Assembly: GCF_030908465.1 (NCBI RefSeq)
Contig: NZ_CP133078.1
Location: 682,001 to 746,000 of the forward strand
Origin: Anaerotignum sp. MB30-C6
Lineage (GTDB): Bacteria; Bacillota; Clostridia; Lachnospirales; Anaerotignaceae
Direction of reading: 5' to 3'
DNA length: 64,000 nt
Position numbers and translations under genes: made by a program. Below, one piece after another: positions 1 to 9,089 of this stretch. The notes beneath the pieces were generated by a model. The model was not told the origin of the DNA. It searched no databases and saw nothing but the letters and a program-made list of their open reading frames with translations. Position 1 is the first letter of the stretch. Every line of letters begins with the position of its first letter.

Positions 1-1
1 G

Positions 2-478
2 CCGAGCTTCAAGAAGGCTTTTTTAAATGCACTGAAAAACCCCATTATTTGGGGTGTTATTTTTGGATTAATTTTTTATATTTTGCATCTGCCTTTGCCA
101 GCTTTTATTCACACCGCAGGGGTCGATGTTGCTAAAACGGCAACACCAGTGGCATTTCTGTTCTTAGGCGGACAATTCGAACTTCGTTCTGCCAAGAGAA
201 ATATAAAAGCCTTAGCCATTGGACTAACAACGAAATTGATTATTTTCCCTGGGATTTTTTTATGGGTGGCGGTACAGATTTTTGATATCAGAGGAACAGA
301 CTTAATTCCTGTGTTTATTTTTCTTTCTGCACCCACGGCAATTACCAATTATCAAATGGCACTGCAGTTTGACGCCGATTATGAGTTGGCGGGGGATTTT
401 TTAATATACTCTATGGTGTTTTCAGCGTTTACACTATTCGTCTTTATTTATCTATTAAGGGGCATGGGTCTAATTTAG
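2..478 (+). CDS. AEC family transporter, C-terminal part (5' end outside window)
   Basis: The reading frame is open from base 2 and has no start codon inside the window, so this is the last 158 residues of a longer integral membrane protein. Four to five hydrophobic segments are visible, and the region around 'KNPIIWGVIFGL', followed by a helix rich in small residues ('KTATPVAFLFLGGQF'), is typical of the second half of auxin-efflux-carrier (AEC) permeases. Members export organic acids or similar small solutes; the substrate cannot be told here. The frame ends with TAG after a final hydrophobic helix. The family call is firm, the substrate unknown. Confidence 0.8.
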   Translation, partial: PSFKKAFLNALKNPIIWGVIFGLIFYILHLPLPAFIHTAGVDVAKTATPVAFLFLGGQFELRSAKRNIKALAIGLTTKLIIFPGIFLWVAVQIFDIRGTDLIPVFIFLSAPTAITNYQMALQFDADYELAGDFLIYSMVFSAFTLFVFIYLLRGMGLI

Positions 479-639
479 AATTGGATGAAAGATGAAATTA
501 TATAAGAAAATATTTTGTTTCTTGTGATTGATTAGTACAGCTTTCAAAAATGAAAGGGAAGGTAAGACTGTGTAAAGGTTTCATTCCAATATTTGTTAAC
601 CTTAACAGTTTATTAATGTCTTTTGTGTACCTTCTCATG

Positions 640-795
640 TATAATAGTGTTGTATTCACAAAAACTTTTGATTTATATATGTTACTAGAAAATAAACCGA
701 GGAGATTCCCTCTCTTGTTGGTTTATTATAGGGAAAGGTTTACAAACCTAATTCCCAACTCCCAAATTCGACTGCCGAAAGGCAGTTGTTTTTTT
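640..795 (+). ncRNA. candidate structured small RNA with promoter and terminator
   Basis: A TATAAT box at 640-645 would start a transcript near 652, although no good -35 is visible. Downstream are an 8-bp closing stem (691-698 with 720-727), a nested hairpin (731-735 with 752-756, enclosing 736-741 with 744-749) and an intrinsic terminator: stem 769-776/781-788, GAAA tetraloop, then a T tract. No convincing protein is encoded; the frame starting at 550 lacks a ribosome site and runs through the hairpins. The RNA could be an independent sRNA of about 140 nt or a terminated leader of the TfoX-like gene. No known RNA family was recognised. Confidence 0.4.
769..795 (+). terminator. intrinsic terminator
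   Basis: Eight-base-pair stem with GAAA tetraloop followed by seven T residues. Confidence 0.8.
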
Positions 796-855
796 AGTTC
801 TAGGTGTTAAGCTTTAATGAAGAATGAATGTAGATAAAAAGGGAAGGAGAGCGTT

Positions 856-1176
856 ATGGCATCGGATGCAGGTTTGGTTCAATATATTGCAGAGCAGATG
901 GCAGGGGCGGGTAATATTCGCTATCGAAAAATGATGGGAGACTATTGTTTATATTGTGATGATAAAGTAATTGGGTTGGTTTGTGATGATCAATTGTTTT
1001 TAAAAAATACACCTTCTGCAAGTGAGAATTTAAAGGGGTTTCCCATGGGGTGCGCATATGAAGGGGCAAAACCGTCTTATGTAATAGATAACATAGATAA
1101 TCGGGATTTTTTGGCGAATGTTGTTCGTCAGATTGCCGAAGATTTGCCAGTGCCAAAAAAGAAGAAGAAAAAATAA
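856..1176 (+). CDS. TfoX N-terminal-domain protein
   Basis: This 106-residue protein matches the TfoX/Sxy N-terminal domain over nearly its whole length. 'YRKMMGDYCLYCDDKVIGL' followed by 'VCDDQLFLKNT' is the family hallmark (usually YRKMFGEYGLYxDGK..ALVxDdxLYLK). Stand-alone domains of this kind are common in Firmicutes and have no established biochemical role; in Proteobacteria, TfoX with a second domain activates competence. The start ATG has a GGAAGGAGAG ribosome site. The C-terminus ends in a run of lysines. The gene is monocistronic, with a terminator directly after it. Confidence 0.8.
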   Translation: MASDAGLVQYIAEQMAGAGNIRYRKMMGDYCLYCDDKVIGLVCDDQLFLKNTPSASENLKGFPMGCAYEGAKPSYVIDNIDNRDFLANVVRQIAEDLPVPKKKKKK

Positions 1177-1190
1177 AAGTACTTTTTAGA

Positions 1191-1220
1191 GGGAGCTTAT
1201 TTAATGAGCTTCCTTTTTTG
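1191..1220 (+). terminator. intrinsic terminator after the TfoX-like gene
   Basis: Ten-bp stem (1191-1200 with 1204-1213, including G-U pairs) and a T6 tract, framed by a second complementary pair (AAAAGTAC/GTACTTTT). Confidence 0.85.
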
Positions 1221-1315
1221 TACTTTTCTATAACATCGAATGCCAGGTTATATGGGAATAATGGTTAAGCACTTTTCATATGCTTCCTATAGGCCATTTA
1301 AGGAAGGTGCATAAC

Positions 1316-2194
1316 GTGTTTTTCAGAAGAATTTTAAACAAGGCAGTAGGAATTAAAATTTGTGTCCTAACAACATTACTGCTAGTTTCGGTATTTTTTG
1401 CAGGGACTTTACTAAGTAAAGATATTTTCACTGCGGCAATGGAGCAGAGAGGGGTGCCTGTTCCCATTCTGATGTATCATAGTGTTTATAGTGATGCCAA
1501 ACGCTCTAGTGATTATATTGTTTCACCTGACTTATTCCGGCAGGATATGGAATATATAAAGGAAAAAGGGTATACAACTATATTTATATCAGATTTGGTT
1601 GCCTATGTGAAGGAAGATAAACCATTGCCCGAAAAGCCTATTATTATAACCCTGGATGATGGATACCTGAATAATTTGGTGAATGTAGTGCCGATTTTAG
1701 AGGAACTAGAAATGAAGGCGGTGGTTTCTGTAATTGGTTCCTATTCTCAGGAATTTAGCCAAGTGGAGGACAAAGACTTGGCCTATGCCCATATGTCCTG
1801 GAAGGAAATTAAAATGCTTGCAGATACGGGGTATGTGGAAATTGGGAACCACACATATGATTTACATAAAATTGGTGAGCGAAAAGGTTGCATGAAAAGA
1901 AACGGTGAAAGCTCTCAGCAATATACTGCAATGCTGAAAGAAGATTTAGAGAAATTACAAGTAGCTCTACAGGAGCATGTGGGGATAACACCCACTGTTT
2001 TTGCCTATCCCTACGGAAGTATTAGTGATGAGTCTTTTCCGATTATCAAAGAATGCGGGTTTGAAGCAGCCCTTACCTGTCATGGGAAAGTAAATATGAT
2101 TACAAAGGATCCAGAACAGTTATATCATTTATGTAGGTTTAATCGAGCACCCCAGCAATCTACGGTGGAATTTTTTGAGGGGATTCTTGAATGA
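1316..2194 (+). CDS. membrane-anchored polysaccharide deacetylase (NodB homology)
   Basis: Catalyses metal-dependent removal of N- or O-acetyl groups from cell-wall or extracellular polysaccharide. The N-terminus has a positively charged stretch and one hydrophobic helix, so the enzyme should face the outside, tethered to the membrane. The NodB domain follows: 'PILMYHSV', the catalytic motif 'TLDDGY' (TFDDG-type Asp-Asp) and the metal-binding 'NHTYDLH'. 'FAYPYGS' is the usual third motif. I prefer the GTG at 1316, which has AGGAAGG eight bases upstream; an in-frame ATG at 1280 adds twelve residues but lacks a ribosome site. The substrate cannot be determined. Confidence 0.85.
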   Translation: MFFRRILNKAVGIKICVLTTLLLVSVFFAGTLLSKDIFTAAMEQRGVPVPILMYHSVYSDAKRSSDYIVSPDLFRQDMEYIKEKGYTTIFISDLVAYVKEDKPLPEKPIIITLDDGYLNNLVNVVPILEELEMKAVVSVIGSYSQEFSQVEDKDLAYAHMSWKEIKMLADTGYVEIGNHTYDLHKIGERKGCMKRNGESSQQYTAMLKEDLEKLQVALQEHVGITPTVFAYPYGSISDESFPIIKECGFEAALTCHGKVNMITKDPEQLYHLCRFNRAPQQSTVEFFEGILE

Positions 2195-2264
2195 AAGATG
2201 GGGAGAGGAGATGGAGGTTTTTCTGGGTTATAGATAAATAACAGGCCTATGGGGGCATTGAAAG

Positions 2265-2311
2265 GGTATGGCAATGGAGTCTAATTTTATGAAGACCCAT
2301 TTTGCCATACC
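2265..2311. terminator. hairpin between convergent genes
   Basis: A 10-bp stem (GGTATGGCAA with TTGCCATACC) separates the deacetylase from the convergent gene on the other strand; probably a bidirectional terminator. Confidence 0.55.
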
Positions 2312-2348
2312 TAATTTTATGTTCTCAGTAAACTGTTTTCAGCTTCGT

Positions 2349-3668
2349 TTAAAGGGTATCTTCTGATTCATCCCCATCCATGGGAGAGCGATCAATTGTT
2401 GTAGGGTTTAGCCAAGTATCCTCTGGTTTACAAATAACACGTGCATTGTTATATGCCCAAGATAACTCCAGAATGGTTTCAGGCGTATAAATTTTTGTTT
2501 TATCCGGCATGATTTCTGTGTTTAAAACCAATGCGAAGTCAGGCTTTTCTCCATACTGCCGATCAAGATAAATAGGCATCAAAAATTGGATTTTTCCAGG
2601 CTCTCCACGGCGTTCGCTTCTGTATTGAGGAACAACAAATTTGTAGTTACGCTTTGCGATTTTACGAGCATTGTCTATGGCAGCGATGAGGATGCTTGTA
2701 ATGGCTGGTAATTCCCCTTGTTTATACATTTGTGTATACTTTTCTGAGAAACGATTTCTCTTCGCTCCATCTTCGATAATATGGGTCAGCTTATCGGCAC
2801 TGATGTCAATTTCTATTTCCGAGTCATAGATAATATCATCTAAACTGTGGAAGAATTCAACCACATTTGGATATAAACTTGCCGAGGCAAATTGATATTT
2901 TCTCATTAAGTCCACCTTGCTGGGGGCGATAAAGGGAGAGGAAAAAATGAATTTATTATCTTTTCTATTGTAAACCTCACCCACTAAGTAAATATCCTGG
3001 GCGAACTTATTGAGCAAGCCTGTGTTAAAAAGTGCGTATTTATGGTCAATGGAAAAGACAATTTTTTTATAATTTTTGGATTCGGGATTGGTATAGTCAG
3101 AAACCAGTTTTTCAAAAACATATTGTAAATAGCTTTGTAATATGTCGAACTGGGTTTTAGGCCGAAAATCGTCGGGCACACTGGATTTAAAATTCCAAAC
3201 TTCCCCGGGAAGTAGGTTTTCTTCAAGGGAAATAATAAAGGAGTTGGCGGCGTTGTAGTTTTTAAAGCTTATGCTTCCGAAACGATATGCGTTAAACATA
3301 TTTTCCATTTTATATTTGGTGCTAAAATTCACGCCAGACCAAGTACCATAGCCGTCTTTAATAAAAACAGCGTAAACGGGATCAGGAGGATACGCAGGGT
3401 TCATATTTGGCATTTCAAAGCCTGTTTCGATGGCATATCGGCAGGTTCTTTTTTCATCGAATTCTCCCGTTTGTAAGTTTCCATAATTATCATAATAGAA
3501 GTTTATTACCCTATCTTCATCATAAGCTTCTTTTAAGTTATCGCATAAAGCTTTTTCCGTAACTTCCGTTTGAATTAGGTGGGAAATGTCTGATAAATAA
3601 GTATTAGCGTTCTGTACATAACCTAAGGCGTATACGCCGGAACGTTCAGAGTTCCATTTCATTTTCAT
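2349..3668 (-). CDS. DUF3825-like protein
   Basis: A soluble protein of 439 residues with no signal peptide or membrane segment. The middle part ('ALFNTGLLNKFAQDIYLVG') resembles the DUF3825 core, which is otherwise seen fused to nucleic-acid-binding modules and has no known function. The C-terminus ends in an acidic tail. It stands alone, convergent with the deacetylase and with about 370 bases of non-coding DNA upstream. The family assignment is from memory of the motif and should be treated as tentative; no catalytic residues can be named. Confidence 0.55.
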   Translation of the reverse strand: MKMKWNSERSGVYALGYVQNANTYLSDISHLIQTEVTEKALCDNLKEAYDEDRVINFYYDNYGNLQTGEFDEKRTCRYAIETGFEMPNMNPAYPPDPVYAVFIKDGYGTWSGVNFSTKYKMENMFNAYRFGSISFKNYNAANSFIISLEENLLPGEVWNFKSSVPDDFRPKTQFDILQSYLQYVFEKLVSDYTNPESKNYKKIVFSIDHKYALFNTGLLNKFAQDIYLVGEVYNRKDNKFIFSSPFIAPSKVDLMRKYQFASASLYPNVVEFFHSLDDIIYDSEIEIDISADKLTHIIEDGAKRNRFSEKYTQMYKQGELPAITSILIAAIDNARKIAKRNYKFVVPQYRSERRGEPGKIQFLMPIYLDRQYGEKPDFALVLNTEIMPDKTKIYTPETILELSWAYNNARVICKPEDTWLNPTTIDRSPMDGDESEDTL

Positions 3669-4035
3669 AGGTTCACCTTCCGTTTTTCTATAAGTAGACT
3701 TAACATAAGTTTACATTGTATTTTCTTTTTCTAAGTTTTAATTATACACAAAAACGAAAAAAAATTCCAGAAAAATCTGCAAAATACGACAGGGTGTTTC
3801 TTCTTTATTTTTCAATATATAAAAGGATATGTTTGTTTTGGTGGGTCTACTGCTTTGGAATAGAAGGAACAGCAAAAAAGAGAAATTCTTTTAATTATTA
3901 CAAGTTTAAATAACAAAAGAAAAGTGAATTGAGCAAGATATTAATTTCGGAGAAAGAATAAACTTTCGTGAGTTTGGGTCTTTGAACGTTTGCATATTTA
4001 CATGATTCAGGTGGAACATTGATTTCAAATAATAT
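3669..4035. other. intergenic, no gene seen
   Basis: AT-rich upstream region of the DUF3825-like gene. A 65-codon frame at 3716-3913 has no ribosome site and a composition typical of random AT-rich sequence. Confidence 0.5.
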
Positions 4036-4083
4036 GAAAAAAAGTTGTCTCAGGAATGGTTCTTCCCAAGACAACTTTTTTTA
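4036..4083 (-). terminator. terminator of the sigma/anti-sigma operon
   Basis: AGTTGTCT (4043-4050) pairs with AGACAACT (4069-4076), flanked by A and T runs on both sides; it sits directly after the stop of the anti-sigma gene. Confidence 0.8.
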
Positions 4084-4866
4084 TTAGTCAGCACTCACAA
4101 TTTCTTCACTCATTTTAATCAGCTCTGTTTTTGACAGCTTATCATCATAACAATAGATAGAGTATCGGATATTGTTTTCTTCCCATGAAATTACCTGGGA
4201 ATGCTGCGTAAAATCGAAATCTTCACCAAAGGAAAATACGTAGGTGCCGTTTGCTTCATCAAGTTTATCTTGTTCAGTCATAACGTAATCCGCAGGTTTA
4301 AACTTGTGGGTCCATTCGTCATAAAATGCGATTTGGCCATTAGCTAGGGTGATTTGTTCTCCTTCCATTTCTGGCACAGATGAATTTTGAGGCAATTCCA
4401 TTGCTTCAATAGATAGTTCGTTGCCGTCCTTCAAATAGACGAAATTTGCGGTATCGATTTCTACAACTTTATTTTTGTCGTCATCATTGCCACTCAATGT
4501 ACCTGCATAAACGACATCGAATTTATAGCCGTTTGTAAATTCATCTACGCATTTTGGTGTAAAGCCTAGTTCTTTTTCCATTTGACTTTCCGTGGGTATC
4601 GTATCAAATTGTTTGTCCAGTCCTCCTGAAACAGACGCTATTTTTGATGCTGCAAAACAAGTTGCAGAGGTTACTACTAATATAGCACATGCGATCATAA
4701 TACCTCTTGTACGTTTCTGCGATTTTATAGTCATATCATTATCCCCTTTTCTAAGTTTAATTTGATTTTGGATGTTGGCAAACATATCTTCTGAAGGGGT
4801 TATGCTTTCCACCTTCTGTTCTATGGATTTTTTCAATTGATGATCAAATTCTGTAAATAATTGCAT
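4084..4866 (-). CDS. membrane anti-sigma factor (DUF4367-like C-terminus)
   Basis: The gene follows the ECF sigma gene with a 23-base overlap, so the two are almost certainly one operon and a regulatory pair. The 260-residue product has a cytoplasmic N-terminal region of about 50 residues that would hold the sigma factor, one transmembrane helix ('GIMIACAILVVTSATCFAA', about residues 54-72) and an extracellular domain. The C-terminal stretch ('NNIRYSIYCYDDKLSKTEL') resembles the DUF4367/DUF4179 type of sensory domain. It lacks the HxxxCxxC zinc-finger motif found in the other anti-sigma factor of this window. The inducing signal is unknown. Confidence 0.75.
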   Translation of the reverse strand: MQLFTEFDHQLKKSIEQKVESITPSEDMFANIQNQIKLRKGDNDMTIKSQKRTRGIMIACAILVVTSATCFAASKIASVSGGLDKQFDTIPTESQMEKELGFTPKCVDEFTNGYKFDVVYAGTLSGNDDDKNKVVEIDTANFVYLKDGNELSIEAMELPQNSSVPEMEGEQITLANGQIAFYDEWTHKFKPADYVMTEQDKLDEANGTYVFSFGEDFDFTQHSQVISWEENNIRYSIYCYDDKLSKTELIKMSEEIVSAD

Positions 4867-5428
4867 CTTTTACACCCTCCTTTAGATATGTTTTTTTTTG
4901 GCTTAACCTCTTTTTCAGGTTTTTTCTTGCTGCATGCAATCTGGACTTTACCGTTCCTTCAAAGCAGTCCATAATTGTGGCAATTTCTGAAACGGAAAAT
5001 TCGTTGTAATAATACAATAGAATTGTTGTCCGTTGTTTGGCATCTAAGGTATTAATTACAGTCATGATTTCTTCTGAAAGCTCTTTTTTTAAAAAATCCA
5101 GTTCAACTTGTTCGGAATCCGTTGCATTATTAAATTCAAAAATATTTTCAACGGGTACTGCCGTTTTTTCTTTGCTTGCCATTTTCCAGGCGATTCTAGT
5201 TAAGCACTTAAAAAACCAAGTTTTAAACCTTTCAGGGTCTTTCAGCGTTTGAATTTTCAAATAGCATTGAACAAATGTTTCTTGGGCTATATCATCTGCC
5301 AATGTCTTGTTTCCCGTCATTAGATATGCTGTTCTGACTGCTTTTACTTTATAAAGCTCAAAAAGCTGCTCAAAAGCTTTTTGATTGCCTTGCTGTAGTT
5401 GATGCACGAGTTCTGCACTATTATACAA
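4844..5428 (-). CDS. ECF-type RNA polymerase sigma factor
   Basis: Group 4 sigma factor with region 2 ('FEQLFELYKVKAVRTAYLMT', then 'ADDIAQETFVQCY') binding the -10 element and core polymerase, and region 4 ('FSVSEIATIMDCFEGTVKSR') as the helix-turn-helix for the -35. The frame is open to 5479, but the best ribosome site (AAAGGAG) is nine bases before a TTG at 5428, giving 194 residues, the usual ECF length. It is translationally coupled to the downstream anti-sigma gene. Target promoters are not recognisable here. Confidence 0.88.
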   Translation of the reverse strand: MYNSAELVHQLQQGNQKAFEQLFELYKVKAVRTAYLMTGNKTLADDIAQETFVQCYLKIQTLKDPERFKTWFFKCLTRIAWKMASKEKTAVPVENIFEFNNATDSEQVELDFLKKELSEEIMTVINTLDAKQRTTILLYYYNEFSVSEIATIMDCFEGTVKSRLHAARKNLKKRLSQKKTYLKEGVKDAIIYRI

Positions 5429-5869
5429 GATGAAGCACTCCTTTCTGTGTACACATATATAAGAGGCGTTATTCATCAAACTGGTTCATTTTATTTGTAA
5501 GATTTGATAAATTATATAAGTATCGTAACATATATGAAGATGGAAAACTTCAATAAGCTGACAACGTATGGAGGTTCTCGATAGATTTGAAAACCAAAGG
5601 AGTCTAGTCGAGAAAAAGTAGATAGGTTATAATGTCAAGAATTTTTTATAGGTTAAAGGTTATAAGCAGAAGGTATTGAGACAGGATAAAGATGTTTAAT
5701 GATAAAATTTTTTAATGTAGTGCTATGAAGTTTCTCTAATATTTTAGATGTTTTGCTGAAAAAATCAAATAGATATGGCCATATTTCAAGAGTTTTTGAC
5801 AAAATTAGTATATGATGAGAAATAAACTGAAATTAATTATTGCAAGTAGATATTTTTTATGTTAGAGTA
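5429..5869. other. AT-rich intergenic region
   Basis: No credible gene. It must hold the divergent promoters for the sigma operon (minus) and the riboswitch transcript (plus); no -35/-10 pair is clear enough to call. Confidence 0.5.
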
Positions 5870-5890
5870 TGACTACATTCCAAAGGAATG

Positions 5891-5978
5891 TACTCTGGAG
5901 AGTCTTCATTAAGAAGCGCCGAAGGTGTACCACAAGTGCCAAAGCACTTGTCTATCTCTCAGGCAAAAGGACAGGGTA
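5891..5978 (+). promoter_or_regulatory. glycine riboswitch aptamer
   Basis: The conserved glycine-aptamer core is present in order: 'CTCTGGAGAG' at 5893, 'GCGCCGAAGG' near 5926 and 'CTCTCAGGCAAAAGGACAG' near 5957. P1 pairs 5891-5896 with 5973-5978. Only one complete aptamer is visible; the following 50 bases may hold the partner 'ghost' helix known for single-aptamer forms. A terminator hairpin follows at 6036 and a Na+/amino-acid symporter gene lies downstream, so glycine is expected to control transcript elongation into the transporter gene. Confidence 0.93.
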
Positions 5979-6035
5979 TGCAAAGATACATATTGGATTT
6001 TTAAGAATTCATGCGATGCATACGTTCTACTCTTT

Positions 6036-6064
6036 AGAGGGCTGATGAGAATCAGCTCTTTTTT
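6036..6064 (+). terminator. riboswitch expression-platform terminator
   Basis: Ten-bp stem closing on GAGA (6047-6050), followed by T6, 58 bases after the glycine aptamer. It is followed by about 220 bases of untranslated leader before the transporter start. Confidence 0.8.
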
Positions 6065-6283
6065 CGTGTGTTTGGGATTTTTGAAACAGCAGAGTGTTTT
6101 TGGACTTTTTGATGGAAACGTATTTTGGCTCCGAAACAAAGTGGTTTTCGCTAAAGAAAGACGAACCTCTGTAATCTGTAGATTGGCAAAACAATGCCGT
6201 ATCTATTTATCGATTTCTATGGATGCCCCTTTAAGAACCCCAATATTTCGGAAAGAAAAAGTTAAAAAGAGAGGAAGAATATT

Positions 6284-7636
6284 ATGTTAGAAATGGTAAA
6301 AAGTATTAATTCATGGTTGTGGGGAATTTTTTTGATTGTTCTCCTTTGCGGAACGGGTATTTATTATACCATCCGTTTGCGTTTTATCCAAATTCGGAAG
6401 TTTGGAGAAGGTTTTAAATTGGTATTTGGAAATATGAGCTTCAAAGGTGAAAAAGGAAAAAATGGGGAAATGACGCCGTTTCAGTCTTTGGCGACGGCCA
6501 TTGCTGCTCAGGTAGGGACTGGTAACCTGACTGGTGCGGCAACTGCGTTGATTTCTGGCGGGCCAGGTGCAATTTTTTGGATGTGGCTGAGTGCTTTTTT
6601 TGGAATGTCTACAATCTATGCAGAGGCATCCTTGGCACAGAAATATAAAGTGGTTGAAGATGGAAAGGTGACAGGTGGACCCGTTTATTATATTAAGCAG
6701 GCGTTTAAAGGTGGCTTTGGTAAGGTACTTGCTACAGCTTTCGCCTTATTTATCATCCTTGCCCTTGGTTTTATGGGGAACATGGTGCAGTCTAACTCCA
6801 TTGCTGCGGCATTTATGGAAGTTTTCCAAGCAAGAGATATGCAGTTGAACCCTTTGTGGATTGGTTTTCCATTGGCAGTGTTTGCATTTTTTATTTTTAT
6901 AGGTGGCACGGCAAGGCTGGCTTCAGTTGTAGAAAAGGTTGTACCCATTATGGCAGCGGTTTATATTTTGGGTAGTGTTATTTTAATTGGGATGCACTTT
7001 GCTTATATCCCAGAAGCAATCAAAATGATTTTTGTTGGGGCATTTAAGCCACAGTCTATTGCCGGTGGAGCTTTGGGTATTTCTGTTCAGCAGGCAATTC
7101 GCTATGGGGTAGCCAGAGGTTTATTCTCCAATGAGGCGGGTATGGGTTCCACACCCCATGCTCATGCACGGGCAACAGCGAAAAACCCTCACGAACAAGG
7201 GCTGACAGCTATGGTTAGTGTCTTTATCGATACCTTTATTATCTTGAGTTTAACTGCGTTTTCCATTATTACTACAAACGTAATGTCAAGTGGCAAAACA
7301 GGTATCGCATTAACACAGTCTGCCTTCACAGTAGGATTTGGTTCTTTTGGGGATATTTTTATTGCGATTTGTCTATTGTTCTTTGCATTTTCTACTATAT
7401 TAAGTTGGCATTTTTTTGGTGCAATCAATGTGGAGTATCTTTTAGGGGCAAAGGCCGTTAAAATTTATTCTATGGTAGTTGTTATTTGCATCGTGGTAGG
7501 AGCAATGTTAAAAGTAGAACTGGTTTGGGAGCTGGCAGACTTTTTCAATGGTTTAATGGTTATTCCAAACGTTTTGGCCCTCTTTGCATTGGGTGGCGTT
7601 GTTAGTAAAATACATCGAGATTTTGGAAGCAAATAA
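6284..7636 (+). CDS. sodium:alanine/glycine symporter (AGCS family)
   Basis: A 450-residue polytopic permease with about ten hydrophobic segments. The family signature lies in the first third: 'GTGNLTGAATALISGGPGAI' followed by 'FWMWLSAFFGMSTIYAEA'. 'RGLFSNEAGMGSTPHAHA' in the middle is also diagnostic of AGCS carriers, which import alanine or glycine with Na+. The upstream glycine riboswitch makes glycine a likely physiological substrate. The start ATG has a GAGGAAG ribosome site. The gene is monocistronic, with a strong terminator after it. Confidence 0.93.
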   Translation: MLEMVKSINSWLWGIFLIVLLCGTGIYYTIRLRFIQIRKFGEGFKLVFGNMSFKGEKGKNGEMTPFQSLATAIAAQVGTGNLTGAATALISGGPGAIFWMWLSAFFGMSTIYAEASLAQKYKVVEDGKVTGGPVYYIKQAFKGGFGKVLATAFALFIILALGFMGNMVQSNSIAAAFMEVFQARDMQLNPLWIGFPLAVFAFFIFIGGTARLASVVEKVVPIMAAVYILGSVILIGMHFAYIPEAIKMIFVGAFKPQSIAGGALGISVQQAIRYGVARGLFSNEAGMGSTPHAHARATAKNPHEQGLTAMVSVFIDTFIILSLTAFSIITTNVMSSGKTGIALTQSAFTVGFGSFGDIFIAICLLFFAFSTILSWHFFGAINVEYLLGAKAVKIYSMVVVICIVVGAMLKVELVWELADFFNGLMVIPNVLALFALGGVVSKIHRDFGSK

Positions 7637-7644
7637 TTATTTTC

Positions 7645-7682
7645 AAGTGAACCCATGGTTGATTTTTGGGTTCACTTTTTAT
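7645..7682 (+). terminator. terminator of the symporter gene
   Basis: Eleven-bp perfect stem AAGTGAACCCA/TGGGTTCACTT followed by a T-rich tract. Confidence 0.9.
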
Positions 7683-8359
7683 TATGAATGCAATTAGTCA
7701 TTCAACGAACATTTGCTTTAGGTTTGCTTGGAACTAAAAAAGCATAAAGAAGAGAAAAAAGGAGCTTTGTTAGAGTTAAAAAAAGTTATGATGAATGAAT
7801 GTGTCTGAAAATGAGGATTAGAGACTTAGTTTTTTTCTTACAAATATTTATAGTGTGCATTATGTAATGGTTTTCAATGATAGTATTTGAAGACTTTTAG
7901 GTGGGAGGAAAGTTAGCAAAAAAAGATGGGGAAAATTGGAGGTACAGAAAAAACCCCAAAATAGCTGATTGCCGTATGTTTGTATTTTTAAGAGATCCTT
8001 AGAGAGGGTACTTAACTAAACAATAATTTAACAATTTGACTTGATATTTGTTGTAAAATATTGTATATTTAAAGTATTCAGTGAATTATATTTCACTGGT
8101 GAGTTATTTCTTATTTGCGTGCATAAATAATCAGCCTAGAATTCTCAGAGATACGTCCTAAGTAAGAGTAGTTGATAAGGTTATTATGCACAGAGGTTGT
8201 GCTGGTTGGGTTTAATTACGATAAAATTCATTGAGTTTGAGGCATGGAAGATTACTCCTATGTCTTTTTAAGTGTATCTAAATGCAGTAAACCCAAATAG
8301 TTTTGGAAACAAAAATACAATCATATAAATCTAGTTATAGGAATGGAGGACATGCTGTT
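7683..8359. other. long intergenic leader of the peroxiredoxin gene
   Basis: No gene is seen. A promoter-like TTGATA, 17-bp spacer and TATATT lies around 8041-8069. Further down, GGGTTTA near 8210 can pair with TAAACCC near 8288, enclosing a smaller hairpin near 8243-8266, so the peroxiredoxin mRNA may have a folded 5' leader. No known riboswitch core was recognised. Confidence 0.35.
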
Positions 8360-9037
8360 ATGACAGAAGAAACAAAGGTTTTTCAGATGCCACTTATTGG
8401 TGATAAGGCACCTGCCTTCACAGCTCTTACAACGAATGGTAAAGTAAATTTTCCTGAAGATTATAAAGGGAAATGGGTTATTTTCTTTTCTCATCCCTCA
8501 GATTTTACCCCTGTATGCACCACAGAATTTATGGTTCTAGCGTCCATGGCCGATGAATTTAAAGAACTAAATACAGAACTCTTAGGTTTATCCGTGGATT
8601 CTTTATACTCCCACATTGCCTGGGTTCGTAAAATTGAGGAATTGGAATGGAATGGAATGAACAAGGTTAAGATTCCATTCTCTGTTATTGCCGACCTTAA
8701 TATGAAGGTTTCTAATAAATATGGTATGCTTCAGCCTAATGTGTCCAGTACACAGGCGGTAAGGGCAGTTTTTATTATTGATCCCTTAGGTATTATTCGT
8801 GCAATTATTTACTATCCTCTTACCACAGGAAGAAATTTTGATGAAATTAAGAGATTAATTCTTGCACTTCAAAAAGCGGATAACGACCACTGCTCTACAC
8901 CAGCAGGATGGACACCAGGAGAAGACGTAATTATTCCTACTGCCACAACATGTGAAGAGGCGGAAAAGAGAATGGATCCTTCAGAAGGTGAGTATACGCT
9001 GGATTGGTTTTTACGTTTTAGAAAAGACAAAGTATAA
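8360..9037 (+). CDS. peroxiredoxin, Prx6-type
   Basis: Reduces peroxides through a peroxidatic cysteine. The active-site PxxxTxxC motif is 'PSDFTPVC' (residues 46-53, Cys53), with the conserved Arg at 135. The extended C-terminal part ('PAGWTPGEDVIIP', then Cys198 in 'ATTCEEAE') is the arrangement of the long Prx6-like enzymes of archaea and anaerobes, in which C-terminal cysteines (here Cys178 and Cys198) can act in resolution. The start at 8360 has GGAGGA nine bases upstream and gives 225 residues; an upstream in-frame ATG at 8303 lacks a ribosome site. It probably protects this anaerobe against oxygen by-products. Confidence 0.92.
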   Translation: MTEETKVFQMPLIGDKAPAFTALTTNGKVNFPEDYKGKWVIFFSHPSDFTPVCTTEFMVLASMADEFKELNTELLGLSVDSLYSHIAWVRKIEELEWNGMNKVKIPFSVIADLNMKVSNKYGMLQPNVSSTQAVRAVFIIDPLGIIRAIIYYPLTTGRNFDEIKRLILALQKADNDHCSTPAGWTPGEDVIIPTATTCEEAEKRMDPSEGEYTLDWFLRFRKDKV

Positions 9038-9089
9038 ATCTAATTTAGCCAGAATGGAAAACCCATCACAAAAGAGGGGGTTTTTCGCC

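Noticed and set aside
550-810. 86-codon plus-strand frame
   Set aside because: No ribosome site, runs through the RNA hairpins and terminator, and the composition is unlike a protein.
3716-3913. 65-codon frame
   Set aside because: AT-rich random-looking sequence without a ribosome site; covers the divergent promoter region.
5925-6290. 121-codon frame between the sigma operon and the symporter
   Set aside because: It lies across the glycine aptamer and terminator, which explain the conservation of this stretch.
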